A stretch of DNA of 64,000 bases from Butyrivibrio sp. Its GTDB lineage: Bacteria; Bacillota; Clostridia; Lachnospirales; Lachnospiraceae. The stretch covers positions 62,001 through 126,000 of the forward strand of contig JAFXTN010000008.1 of assembly GCA_017535785.1 (NCBI GenBank), given 5' to 3'. Under the pieces are notes generated by a model. The model did not search any database. It had not been told where the DNA came from and was given only the letters and a program-made list of their open reading frames with translations. This document shows positions 48,281 through 57,957 of this stretch, one piece after another (position 1 is the first letter of the stretch; each line of letters begins with the position of its first letter). A program made the translations under genes and the position numbers.

Positions 48281-49414
48281 ATGGCTGTTTATTTGAGTTT
48301 GACGGCAGTTGTAATACTTACAGCAATGCTGATCAAAAAGACGGAATTTAATACCGGATATGCGCATAATATGTGTATTCATAGAGGCATGAAGAGACAG
48401 GACATGGTAAATATCATTGCCATGCTCATAATCTTCACGGGTCTTTTTTTGGTGTCCGCTTTGAGAGTAAATGTCGGAAACGACTACGCTACGTACGTTG
48501 AGAAAATGCATCTTGTTTATTCCGGCGCGTATGTGATAACTGAGCCCGGATTCAACATTCTGACTTATATTATCTATTATCTGTGCGGATCTGAGCAGTT
48601 TATTATTTTATTTGCTTTCTTTGCGTTTTTTACGGTGCTTTTTTTCATGAAAGCTATCTGGGATCAGAGTGAATGGTTCCTTTTAAGCTTTGCAATGTTT
48701 ATGCTTCTTGGATATTATTTCCAGTCAATAAGTACCGTGCGTTATTATTTAGCGCTGGGAATGGCGCTGTATTCAATGAAGTTTGTGATCAAAAAAGATT
48801 GGCCGAGATTTGTGATCGTCGCTCTTGCGGGAGCTCTTTTTCACTACTCGATCTTACTGATATTGGTGTTCTATCCGCTTGCAAGAATGAAGTGGAAGAG
48901 GTGGATGTACGGGGCAGGTGCTGTCCTTTGCTTGTCTTGCCTGTTCCTAAACGACCTTTATTTAAAGCTTGCGCTGTGGATCTATTACACATACAGGAAC
49001 ACGGAGCTCAATACGGGAACGAGCCTTACCGCTATCGCAAGGTGCGTAGCTGTGCTGGCTTTTGCCATCTGGGTTCTGAGAGACAAGCTTAAGGAAAACA
49101 GGACTTATCTTTTTTATTTTCAGTGTAATGTGATGGGGCTTGCGATTTATATATTTGGAAAATTTCTTCCGGAAATATCAAGGATCGCTTATTACCTCAC
49201 GGTGACGCAGATTCTTTTCATACCGGCGCTGATCAAAAATATAAAGGATGATAAAAAGAGAAAGATTTTCACTGTGGTCGTATGCGGCGCGTGTCTGTTG
49301 TATTTTGCGATGTACATGAAATATGATGCGCCGAGAAACGGGGTCAGGATACTTCCGTATCAGACGATCCTTTTCCACGACATGCCTCCGATCCTGTCGG
49401 ATAAAGGTTATTAA
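48281..49414 (+). CDS. EpsG-family polysaccharide polymerase
   Basis: The 377-residue protein has about ten spans and the EpsG signature SALRVNVGNDYATYVEKM near residues 63-80. EpsG/Wzy-like proteins join repeat units outside the membrane. It is the only polymerase candidate in the window. No flippase (Wzx) is visible, so that gene is probably outside the window. Confidence 0.8.
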   Translation: MAVYLSLTAVVILTAMLIKKTEFNTGYAHNMCIHRGMKRQDMVNIIAMLIIFTGLFLVSALRVNVGNDYATYVEKMHLVYSGAYVITEPGFNILTYIIYYLCGSEQFIILFAFFAFFTVLFFMKAIWDQSEWFLLSFAMFMLLGYYFQSISTVRYYLALGMALYSMKFVIKKDWPRFVIVALAGALFHYSILLILVFYPLARMKWKRWMYGAGAVLCLSCLFLNDLYLKLALWIYYTYRNTELNTGTSLTAIARCVAVLAFAIWVLRDKLKENRTYLFYFQCNVMGLAIYIFGKFLPEISRIAYYLTVTQILFIPALIKNIKDDKKRKIFTVVVCGACLLYFAMYMKYDAPRNGVRILPYQTILFHDMPPILSDKGY

Positions 49415-49425
49415 AGGAGTTTTTT

Positions 49426-50310
49426 ATGAAGAAGCCTTTTTTTACTATAATCATAGTTTCATATAATCCCGGAGATAAGCTGATCGAGACCGTCGAGAGC
49501 GTTAAGAAGCAGACTTATTGCAATTATAAGATCCTGATAAAAGACGGAATGTCGACGGACGGTTCACTTGAGAAGCTTAAGGCAAAGTATGGAATAACGG
49601 GTGATACTGATAAAAGCGGCGAGATCACTATAGTTGAGAGCTGTGACAACGGTATTTATCACGCTATGAACATAGCGTCTTCATACTTAAATGATAATAC
49701 CGAGAGTCCGCGTGCGGGTGAGTTGCCTTCATACATTTTCTTTTTGAACTGCGGAGATACTTTCAGAGATGAGAATGTGCTCAGAAAGGTGCGCGACTGC
49801 ATAATCACCAAGATCGAGAAGAGTGGGACTACTGTTCCTTGTATCTTTTACGGAGATACTTTTGATTGTCAGACAGGTCACAGAGTGGCATCCAATCCGA
49901 GGATCGATGACTTTGCATGCTACAGAAATGTTCCGTCTCATCAGGCATGCTTTTATGATGAGAGGCTCATATACAAAAATCCTTTTGATCTGAAATATAA
50001 AGTAAGAGCGGATTATGAACAATTTTTGAGATGCTTTTACAGAGACAGGGCTCAAGCTGTTTATGTGCCCGTTATAATCGCCAATTATGAGGGCGGCGGA
50101 TTCTCTGACGTAAACAAGAAATTGTCTGAAGAAGAGAGGCGCGAAATCATAAAAATGTATCTTCCGAAGAAACAAATTCGAAAATATGATATAATCAGGA
50201 TATTTACATTTTCAGCGTTGAGAACAGCGCTGTCATCAAACAAGCTTACATCAGGAGTTTACAACACGCTTAAAAGCTTAATCTACAAGCTAAAGGAGAA
50301 GAGAAATTGA
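49426..50310 (+). CDS. GT2 glycosyltransferase
   Basis: The 294-residue enzyme has FTIIIVSYNPGDKLIETVES, LIKDGMSTDGS and a FLNCGDTFRDENVL acceptor-side motif, as in WcaA/AmsE-type transferases. The next gene's TTG start overlaps its stop. AAAGGAG lies 8 nt upstream of the ATG. Confidence 0.9.
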   Translation: MKKPFFTIIIVSYNPGDKLIETVESVKKQTYCNYKILIKDGMSTDGSLEKLKAKYGITGDTDKSGEITIVESCDNGIYHAMNIASSYLNDNTESPRAGELPSYIFFLNCGDTFRDENVLRKVRDCIITKIEKSGTTVPCIFYGDTFDCQTGHRVASNPRIDDFACYRNVPSHQACFYDERLIYKNPFDLKYKVRADYEQFLRCFYRDRAQAVYVPVIIANYEGGGFSDVNKKLSEEERREIIKMYLPKKQIRKYDIIRIFTFSALRTALSSNKLTSGVYNTLKSLIYKLKEKRN

Positions 50311-51593
50311 GAGTTTTATGGTTATGTAACATTATGCTTCCGGCGTATGCCGAAGCGCATGGAGTTGAATACTCTGTTAGAGAAGGCTGGCTTACGGGCT
50401 GTCTTGATAGGATCATTGGGGAAAATGATCCCGAGAAGAACAAGCTCACTCTGGGAATATGCTTCCCAAAAGAAGATGCCGGCAATTACAAAGAGGTTAT
50501 CGATGGTATAACCTATTACGATTTTACCGAGGATCTTGAGCATCCCGAAACCTACGATCGTTCTATCGAAGAGAGATTCCGTACGGTCTTGGATGATTTC
50601 AATCCCGATATCGTGCACATTTTCGGAACCGAGTTCCCGCATACTCTTGCTATGCTGAGAGCTTTCAATAATCCGGACAAGACGCTTCTTGGAATTCAGG
50701 GACTTTGCGGCGCGATCGCCTTTGATTACATGGCGGGACTTCCTGCCAATGTACAGGAGTCTGCTACTTTCAGAGACAGGATAAAAGACGATTCGCTGGT
50801 TCAGCAGAGAAATAAGTTTTTGATCCGTGCAGAGCATGAAAAAGAAGCTATCCTTTCCGTGAGCAATATTACGGGAAGAACTGACTTTGACAAGGCAGAG
50901 ACTGCCAAGATCAATCCTGAAGCCAAGTATTTTTCAATGAATGAGACTATGAGGCCTCTCTTCTATGACGGAAAGTGGGAAGAGAAAAAGGCCGATCCTC
51001 ACACTATTTTTATGGCACAGGGTGACTACCCGCTTAAGGGATTCCACTTTATGCTGCAGGCTATGCCTAAGATTTTGGAGAAATATCCCGATGCGCATCT
51101 GTTCGTTGCGGGTAATAACATAATCGGAAAGGGCAACAGCAAGTACCCGTTTTTCCTTAGAGCGAGCGCATATGCTAAGTATTTGAAAAAGCTGATAGCT
51201 TCCAACAAGCTTAAAAAGAAGGTTTCAATGCTCGGTACTCTTAATCAGGAGCAGATGAAGGACAGATTCTTGCACAGCAGCGTATTTGTATGTGCTTCCG
51301 TGCTTGAGAATTCACCTAATTCTGTAGGAGAAGCCATGCTTCTCGGAGTTCCGATCGTTGCTTCAAGAACGGGCGGAATCCCTAATCTTCTTACTGATAA
51401 GAAGGATGGTATTTTGTTTGAAAACAAAAATCCGGAGAAGCTTGCCGAGGCTATAATCGAGATATGGGATGAGCCTGTTATCTCTGCCGTATACGGTGAC
51501 AATGCGTCTAAGCATGCGCGTGAAACTCACGATGCTGACGCTAACTATAAGAGACTTATTGAGATCTATGAGGAGATCGGTGGTAAGGAGTAA
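50307..51593 (+). CDS. GT4-type glycosyltransferase
   Basis: The 428-residue GT-B enzyme has a late donor-binding segment PNSVGEAMLLGVPIVASRTG followed by GIPNLL, with the EX7E-like acidic pair. The start is a TTG overlapping the upstream stop, with AAGGAG 11 nt before it. It retains both Rossmann domains. Confidence 0.9.
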   Translation: MRVLWLCNIMLPAYAEAHGVEYSVREGWLTGCLDRIIGENDPEKNKLTLGICFPKEDAGNYKEVIDGITYYDFTEDLEHPETYDRSIEERFRTVLDDFNPDIVHIFGTEFPHTLAMLRAFNNPDKTLLGIQGLCGAIAFDYMAGLPANVQESATFRDRIKDDSLVQQRNKFLIRAEHEKEAILSVSNITGRTDFDKAETAKINPEAKYFSMNETMRPLFYDGKWEEKKADPHTIFMAQGDYPLKGFHFMLQAMPKILEKYPDAHLFVAGNNIIGKGNSKYPFFLRASAYAKYLKKLIASNKLKKKVSMLGTLNQEQMKDRFLHSSVFVCASVLENSPNSVGEAMLLGVPIVASRTGGIPNLLTDKKDGILFENKNPEKLAEAIIEIWDEPVISAVYGDNASKHARETHDADANYKRLIEIYEEIGGKE

Positions 51594-51596
51594 ATA

Positions 51597-52805
51597 GTGG
51601 TCATTACTTTTGTCTCTAACTACATAAATCACCATCAGATTCCTTTTTGCGAGGAGATGGCAAAGTGTGCTCCGGACGTGGAGTTTCACTTTATACAGAC
51701 CATGCCTATGGAGCAAAAGAGGATAGATATGGGCTGGGCAGTAGATCCTAAGGACTACTCTTTTGTCTCTTTATATTATGAGGACAAAAGAGCTTGTGAA
51801 GAGCTCATATTAAACAGTGATGTTACTGTTTTCGGATGGTCCGAAGGCCTTATTGAGGAGTTGGAGGCAAAAAGACTCTCTTCAGGTAAACTCTCTCTGC
51901 GTGTCAGCGAGAGGATCTACAGAGAAGGGCAATGGAAGATGATAAGTCCCAAGGGGCTTATAAAGAAATACAAAGAGCATACAAGATACAGGAATAAGCC
52001 TGTTTATCTTTTGTGTGCCGGGGCATATGTCGCTTCGGATTTTGATCTGATAAGGAGTTATCCCAATAAGAAGCTAAAATGGGGGTATTTTCCGGTAGGA
52101 GCAGCAGATAATACTGATCCTTCCGGCGAAAAGTCTGAGCGAAAGGTGGGATTTCCCATCAGGATATGCTGGGCAGGAAGACTTATCGATCTTAAACATC
52201 CGGAATTTGCCGTTAATCTGGCCGAGGGGCTTAAGGGACACGGCTATGATTTTGAGATGAAGATCGTAGGCGACGGAGATCTGAAAAAAGATCTTGAACG
52301 AAGCATCAGAGAAAAAGGGCTTGAGAATAAAGTTGAACTTACAGGCGGCAAAAAGCCTGCAGAAGTGCTGGAATATATGAAAACATCTGATATTTTTATA
52401 TTCACCAGCAATTATCTCGAAGGCTGGGGTGCTGTCGTTAATGAGGCCATGTCATGCGGTTGTGCGGTTGTCGCATCTGCCGAAGCCGGGGCTGTTCCTT
52501 TTCTTATTGAAAACGGAGTGAACGGCTATACGTATTCAAATGGCGATTATTTTGATTTTTACAACAAGGTATTGCTCTTATTTGAAGATAGAGATAAAAT
52601 CTTGGAGTTTGGGGAAAAAGCCGAAGAGACAATTCACGGGCTTTGGAATCCCAAACATGCGGCAGCTGAGCTTATCCGCTTTTGCAGTGAGCATTTGAGC
52701 GGAAAAGAGCCGAGTCCTTCAAAAGAGGGACCTATGAGCGTCGCAGAAAGTATTAAGCCTGCGGGATTTTATAGAACCATGCAGGAAAAGAACCGATTGG
52801 AATGA
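51597..52805 (+). CDS. GT4-type glycosyltransferase
   Basis: The 402-residue GT-B enzyme has a clear donor-binding end (GWGAVVNEAMSCGCAVVASA, then EAGAVPFLI) and an N-terminal acceptor domain (FVSNYINHHQIPFCEEM). It starts with GTG 3 nt after the previous stop behind AAGGAG. Its product is unknown. Confidence 0.9.
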   Translation: MVITFVSNYINHHQIPFCEEMAKCAPDVEFHFIQTMPMEQKRIDMGWAVDPKDYSFVSLYYEDKRACEELILNSDVTVFGWSEGLIEELEAKRLSSGKLSLRVSERIYREGQWKMISPKGLIKKYKEHTRYRNKPVYLLCAGAYVASDFDLIRSYPNKKLKWGYFPVGAADNTDPSGEKSERKVGFPIRICWAGRLIDLKHPEFAVNLAEGLKGHGYDFEMKIVGDGDLKKDLERSIREKGLENKVELTGGKKPAEVLEYMKTSDIFIFTSNYLEGWGAVVNEAMSCGCAVVASAEAGAVPFLIENGVNGYTYSNGDYFDFYNKVLLLFEDRDKILEFGEKAEETIHGLWNPKHAAAELIRFCSEHLSGKEPSPSKEGPMSVAESIKPAGFYRTMQEKNRLE

Positions 52806-52812
52806 GGAATTT

Positions 52813-54093
52813 ATGAGAAACATCGACGATCTTTTTGAAACAGAATTTAAGATATTTGGTCTGACTATCACAATATTCGACCTTTTCTTTTTCACGGTAC
52901 TTACTTGCCTTGGAATCATAATGAGAATGTCTCTTTATGATATAGTTTCAGGCGATTATAAGCTTGCTTTTGCCGATTGGATGAGAGAGTGTCACGAGGC
53001 GGGCGGTTTTGCTTATCTCGGTATTAAACCCGGAGTGTCGGATGCCAGTACTTTTGATTACAACTGCATGTTCCAGTATATTATAGTGATCCTTCACTAT
53101 ATCGGCGGCGGTATAAGTGATATGTATCTGGTCAAGACCGTTTCTGTGATATTTGACTTTATCTGTGCGATCACTATATTCAGGATCACATATGCGGTTA
53201 CAGGTAACGACATTAAGAAGTCAATGATCGCATACGCGGCTACAATGTTTCTTCCTACTATGGTACTTAACAGCGGAGCGTGGGCTCAGAACGATTCTAT
53301 ATACACTGCGTTTGTTCTTTTATCCCTTCTTAGTATCATCAAGGAAAAGGACAACAAGGCTTTTATCTATCTGGCGCTTGCCTACAGCTTCAAGCAGCAG
53401 ACTATTTTCTTTATTCCTTTTGTGATACTTATGTGGCTCAAGAATAAAGTAAAGATAAGATATATCTTCTGGATACCTGTTATCCACGTTCTTGCGATGG
53501 TTCCTGCGGCGATCGCCGGAAGAAGCTGGGGAGATCTCCTCGGAATCTACGGTAAGCAGGTTACAATGTTCTCAAGACTTACAATGAACTATCCAAGCAT
53601 TTATTCGATCATTGCAAATGACCTTAACTCAAACATCAGGAAGATACTTATTCCTGTCGGATCTGTTGCTACGGTCATGATCTTTGGAATCATTGCTTAT
53701 TATATTTATAAAAAGAAATTTGAAATTACAGGCAGATACATGATAACGCTCGTTATCTTTACATCCCTGCTCTGCTGCTTCTGCCTGCCTGCAATGCATG
53801 AAAGATACGCATATATCCCCGAGATACTTGCAGTAGTTTATGCGGTATTTTCTTATAAGAGGATCTCCGTATGCACGGCACTTCAGGTTATCGCTATGAT
53901 CACATATTCGAGATATCTTTTCGGTTCTACCGTGCTTACGATATGGCCTCTTGCTATAGCTATGCTTATAACCATCATGGTAGTGGGATATGATCTTTAC
54001 CTGCAGATGAAAGAGAATGAAATAGTGGCAGAAGTATGCCCCGAGACTGATATTAAGGAAACCGAGACTGAGACGGAGGCTGTAAGTGGCTGA
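52813..54093 (+). CDS. GT-C membrane glycosyltransferase
   Basis: The 426-residue protein has about ten spans. The first loop contains DASTFDYNCMFQYI, the middle has NSGAWAQNDSIYTAFVLLSL, and a later loop has CLPAMHERYAYIPEI; these patterns are typical of GT-C mannosyl/glucosyl transferases that use polyprenyl-phosphate sugars. The C-terminal 30 residues are acidic. It probably uses the carrier sugar made by the enzyme at 43093. The next gene's GTG start lies inside its end. Confidence 0.75.
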   Translation: MRNIDDLFETEFKIFGLTITIFDLFFFTVLTCLGIIMRMSLYDIVSGDYKLAFADWMRECHEAGGFAYLGIKPGVSDASTFDYNCMFQYIIVILHYIGGGISDMYLVKTVSVIFDFICAITIFRITYAVTGNDIKKSMIAYAATMFLPTMVLNSGAWAQNDSIYTAFVLLSLLSIIKEKDNKAFIYLALAYSFKQQTIFFIPFVILMWLKNKVKIRYIFWIPVIHVLAMVPAAIAGRSWGDLLGIYGKQVTMFSRLTMNYPSIYSIIANDLNSNIRKILIPVGSVATVMIFGIIAYYIYKKKFEITGRYMITLVIFTSLLCCFCLPAMHERYAYIPEILAVVYAVFSYKRISVCTALQVIAMITYSRYLFGSTVLTIWPLAIAMLITIMVVGYDLYLQMKENEIVAEVCPETDIKETETETEAVSG

Positions 54094-55093
54094 GAATATC
54101 GGTAGATTAACGGTTATCATACCTGCATACAACATAGAAGAGCTTCTTGGAAGATGTATTGAGTCTGTAATAGATCAGAACTATCCCAAGGAGCTTCTTG
54201 AGATTATTGTAGTTGATGACGGTTCGTCTGATTCCACCGGTAAGATTGCTGATGGATACGCAGCAAAATATGATAATGTAACTGCTCTTCACAAGGAAAA
54301 CGGTGGATCGAGCAGTGCAAGAAACCTTGGCATCAGCCATGCCACGGGAGATTATATCGGTTTTGTCGACAGCGATGACTTTGTCGATCCGAGGATGTTC
54401 AGTACTCTCATGGATGCTGCTAAGCGTCACGATGCCGATATGGTGCAGGTTTCAAGAGATGAGATCGCAGAAGACGGCTCAATGCTGCCTGATGTGATAA
54501 CTCCTCCCGACGGAGAGATTGAATTGACACCCAAGGAGCATATGAGAACTCTTCTCATGCATACGGGAGATGCTTCTTTTTGCACCAAGATAACAAAGAG
54601 GTCCGTTTTATCAGATGACCTCAGGTTCCCGGAAGGTGAACTTAACGAGGACTTTTATCTTATGATCAAGGTCCTTTCAAGGATAAATAAGCTTGTTATA
54701 CTTCCCGATAAGTACTATCACGTATTTTACAGAACGGGCAGTAATTCAAGGAAAAAGGCCGAGGATAAGGATTATTTTCCGAGCGTTTTCACTGATATCG
54801 TAAGGAACGCGGATGTCGCTCTTGATATCGTAAGAGAGAAGTATCCGGAGCTTGTCCCGGTTGCAGAGAGATTTGGGTTTTATCAGAGACTCGATTATCT
54901 TTTGCATATTCCCACAAGTAAGATGAGAAGAGATAACGGATTTTACATGGGAGTCGTGAAAAATATCAGGAAAAATCTCGGAAAGATCATCGGCAATAAA
55001 TATCTTTCCAAGAGGGATAAGATATATCTTTTTATCCTTGCACCTGCGCCGAGATTAATAAGAAAACTCCACGCTTATGTTAGGGGACTGTAA
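54086..55093 (+). CDS. GT2 glycosyltransferase
   Basis: The 335-residue enzyme has LTVIIPAYNIEELLGRCIES, VVDDGSSDST, SSSARNLGISHATG and FVDSDDFVDPRMF. It starts at a GTG with GGAGG 6 nt upstream, overlapping the previous stop by 8 nt. The C-terminal third is basic and likely contacts the acceptor or membrane. Confidence 0.9.
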   Translation: MAENIGRLTVIIPAYNIEELLGRCIESVIDQNYPKELLEIIVVDDGSSDSTGKIADGYAAKYDNVTALHKENGGSSSARNLGISHATGDYIGFVDSDDFVDPRMFSTLMDAAKRHDADMVQVSRDEIAEDGSMLPDVITPPDGEIELTPKEHMRTLLMHTGDASFCTKITKRSVLSDDLRFPEGELNEDFYLMIKVLSRINKLVILPDKYYHVFYRTGSNSRKKAEDKDYFPSVFTDIVRNADVALDIVREKYPELVPVAERFGFYQRLDYLLHIPTSKMRRDNGFYMGVVKNIRKNLGKIIGNKYLSKRDKIYLFILAPAPRLIRKLHAYVRGL

Positions 55094-55096
55094 AGC

Positions 55097-56653
55097 ATGA
55101 AAAAATATGCGATTTACATAATCTTACTCATATCGATCTTAGTCAGTGTATTTTACGGATTCCAAAAGAAAGGCTTTCATGAGGATGAGTATTATACATA
55201 TTTTTCTTCAAACAGAAGCCTTGGCCTCTATCAGCCTGACAGAGAATGGCAGGATAGGCAGACTGTCTATGACGAGTTCTCCGTAAAAAAAGGAGAAGGA
55301 TTTAACTACGGGCTTGTAAAGCTTGTTCAGTCTTGGGATGTTCATCCGCCCGTTTACTATTATTTTTTCCACACACTTTGTTCGTTGACGCCGGGAAACT
55401 TCACAAAATGGAGCGGCATAATAACAAATTTAATAGCGTTCGTTATCTCATTCATGTCGATGTATGCGCTGATGAAGGCGCTTGACGTTCCGTTTTGGGT
55501 GCAGGTTTTGACGCTGACCTTTTGGGGATTAAACACGCAGACAGTTTCTTGTAACATGCTTATCCGTATGTATGCATGGTTATGTACGGCGATAGTTTTG
55601 TGTGCTTATGCTCATGTCAGATTCATGAAGGATTACGATGAGTATTCGACTGATCTTAAGAAACTGTGGATCCGTAGAATCCTCCCGATAATGGCGATAT
55701 CTTACGTAGGATTTTTGATCCAGTATTTTTACATCTTTTTCTTTGTCAGCATCGGAGCAGCGCTTACGTTTTGGCTCTTGTTTAAAAAGAAAGCTATAAA
55801 GAACGCAGCGATTTATGTTGCAAGCTGCGCTTTTTCGCTTGGGTTGGCGGTAATTACTTATCCTGCCAGTGTCCATCATCTCTTTGGCGGATACAGAGGA
55901 TCGGATGCAGCCGGAAGCTTTTTTGACATGAAAAATACGGGAATGAGAGTATCGTTCTTTGTGGGGCTCCTCAATGATTTTGTATTTGCGGGAGGCCTTA
56001 TAATCGTTGTGATCATGTTGATCCTAGGCATTATGGCGCTTCTTGTTGCCAATAAGAAGCACAAAAAGATTGGAGCAGAGATAGTTGTTCTGACAGTCGG
56101 AACTATAGGATATTTCCTTCTTACGACCAAGACGGCGCTTCTTGTGGGAAGTGCTTCAGGAAGATATGAGATGCCGATCTACGGACTTATCATACTTCTT
56201 TTGTTCTGGGATCTTTATCACATCATCGATGCGATCGGAAATAAGGCGTATATGATCGCTATGACGGCAGCTCTTTTGTTCTTCCTTGCAAAGGGACATT
56301 TCGTAAACAGGAGCGTATTATTCTTGTATCCCGAGGATGTAGAGAAAATGGCCTATGCAAGCGATAATAAGGATTCAGTAGCGGTTGTTATGTTTAATCC
56401 TGCGACTGCTCATAATGTCTGGAGACTTACGGACGAGCTTCTTTGCTATGATAAGGTTTTTTACATGGACGAGGAGAATACGGAGAAGTTAACTGACAGC
56501 GAAGTCACAAAGGCAGATAAGATCATTTTGTATGCGGCAGATGATGATCTGCAAAAGGAGGCTTTCGACAATCTGACAGAGTCTTGTGCGGTGTCGGGAG
56601 ACTTCAAGCAGTTGTTTACCGAAGATATGTGGACAACTTATGAGGTGAGATGA
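55097..56653 (+). CDS. Large membrane protein, GT39/GT-C-like
   Basis: The 518-residue protein has about eleven spans. The first external loop carries FHEDEYYTY with acidic residues where GT-C enzymes keep their catalytic Asp/Glu, and then DVHPPVYYYFFHTLCSL, a common ArnT/PMT-like feature. It would transfer a sugar from a lipid carrier to the glycan. It is the last gene before the nonulosonate promoter. Confidence 0.7.
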   Translation: MKKYAIYIILLISILVSVFYGFQKKGFHEDEYYTYFSSNRSLGLYQPDREWQDRQTVYDEFSVKKGEGFNYGLVKLVQSWDVHPPVYYYFFHTLCSLTPGNFTKWSGIITNLIAFVISFMSMYALMKALDVPFWVQVLTLTFWGLNTQTVSCNMLIRMYAWLCTAIVLCAYAHVRFMKDYDEYSTDLKKLWIRRILPIMAISYVGFLIQYFYIFFFVSIGAALTFWLLFKKKAIKNAAIYVASCAFSLGLAVITYPASVHHLFGGYRGSDAAGSFFDMKNTGMRVSFFVGLLNDFVFAGGLIIVVIMLILGIMALLVANKKHKKIGAEIVVLTVGTIGYFLLTTKTALLVGSASGRYEMPIYGLIILLLFWDLYHIIDAIGNKAYMIAMTAALLFFLAKGHFVNRSVLFLYPEDVEKMAYASDNKDSVAVVMFNPATAHNVWRLTDELLCYDKVFYMDEENTEKLTDSEVTKADKIILYAADDDLQKEAFDNLTESCAVSGDFKQLFTEDMWTTYEVR

Positions 56654-56667
56654 CAAGGGTTCGGATT

Positions 56668-56696
56668 TTGACCTTGTACGCGCGATATATTATAAT
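56668..56696 (+). promoter_or_regulatory. Near-consensus promoter of the nonulosonate operon
   Basis: TTGACC (56668-56673) and TATAAT (56691-56696) are 17 bp apart, about 50 bp before the ATP-grasp gene. It gives the nonulosonate genes their own transcript. Confidence 0.85.
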
Positions 56697-56748
56697 CAAT
56701 TAGTTAGAGAATGCGAGAATTTCGGTATTCTTCGGAGGTTTTTATCAG

Positions 56749-57957
56749 ATGAGAGCGGCAGTGATCGGAGCAAGCTCCGAGTCAATATACACGATAAATA
56801 AGGCTAAAGAGTTGGGACTTGAAGTGCTGGCGCTTGACGGTAATCCCGATGCGCCCGGACTTAAAGCCGCCGATAGTTCTTTTGTTGTGGATATCAGAGA
56901 TCCTGAGAAGGTTTTTGAGATCCTGGATAAGGAAGAGAACAGACCTGACATCGTACTTCCGGTCCCGATCGGAAGATATCTTACGACTACAGGTGCGGTT
57001 AACGATAAATACGGACTTACGGGAGTTACAGCTTATGCTGCGGGCATTTGCACCGACAAATATGAGTTTCATAAGGTCCTGAATGAGAAGGGACTTAGGG
57101 ATGCTGAGCTGTATCTTTTGCCTGCAGGATCCGATTTTATGGACGCTTCAGAGCTAAATGAGGTGTATCCTGTTGTGGTAAAGCCCAGATTCGGCTCTGG
57201 TAGCAGGGGCGTTGAAATTTATAATACCCGCGAAGAGCTTGAAGAGAAATTTCTTAAGGCTCAGCCCTATGATGAGGATTATTGCATAGAGAGCTGCGTT
57301 CCGGGACCCGAATACGGCGTGGACGGAGTGTTTATAGACGGAAAGTTCAAGCTTATCCTTCTTAGAGGCAAGAAGAATACGCCGCCTCCGTACAGAGAGT
57401 GCGTCGGTTATTATTCTGTTCTTAGAACTGATGAGAACAAAGATTTTTACGACAGGGTTATCGAGCTTATGCAGAAGGTCGGCGAGACGATCGGTTTTAA
57501 GGATAACCTTATCCACGCAGATATAATAAAAGATGTAAATAACAGACCTTTCCTCATTGAGACGTCTGCAAGACCGTCGGGACACAATCTCCACAACCTT
57601 TTTACCCCGATGGCAAGTGGTGTTGATGAGGTTACTGAGTTTATAAAATATGCAATTCCCGGTCTTAAAAAGCCTTATTCTTTTGAGACCAGGACAAATG
57701 GGAACATGGTGATCAGGTACTTTGACTTTGAGAATGTAAGGGTCAATAAAGTTCCCGATGAAAAAGAGCTTTATAAGAAATATCCTCTTAAGGCATGGCA
57801 GTGCAATCTGACACCCGGAATGTTTCTTGGAAAAGTTACGAACGGCGCATCCGTTATGGGAAGAGGCTTCTATGTGCTTGAAGCGGCTACTCATTTTGAG
57901 CTTGACGGATATTGCGATGCGATAAAGAGCGAGTTTGAGCTGGAGGAGACGAAATGA
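56749..57957 (+). CDS. ATP-grasp ligase in the nonulosonate operon
   Basis: The 402-residue enzyme has an N-terminal Rossmann-like domain (AVIGASSESIYTINKAKELG), then an ATP-grasp fold with VVVKPRFGSGSRGVEIYN and a metal-binding stretch with IHADIIKDVNNRPFLIETSA. ATP-grasp enzymes join a carboxylate to an amine or thiol through an acyl phosphate. Its stop overlaps the ATG of the fusion gene by 4 nt. It could add an amino acid or acyl group to the sugar, but this is inference. Confidence 0.8.
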   Translation: MRAAVIGASSESIYTINKAKELGLEVLALDGNPDAPGLKAADSSFVVDIRDPEKVFEILDKEENRPDIVLPVPIGRYLTTTGAVNDKYGLTGVTAYAAGICTDKYEFHKVLNEKGLRDAELYLLPAGSDFMDASELNEVYPVVVKPRFGSGSRGVEIYNTREELEEKFLKAQPYDEDYCIESCVPGPEYGVDGVFIDGKFKLILLRGKKNTPPPYRECVGYYSVLRTDENKDFYDRVIELMQKVGETIGFKDNLIHADIIKDVNNRPFLIETSARPSGHNLHNLFTPMASGVDEVTEFIKYAIPGLKKPYSFETRTNGNMVIRYFDFENVRVNKVPDEKELYKKYPLKAWQCNLTPGMFLGKVTNGASVMGRGFYVLEAATHFELDGYCDAIKSEFELEETK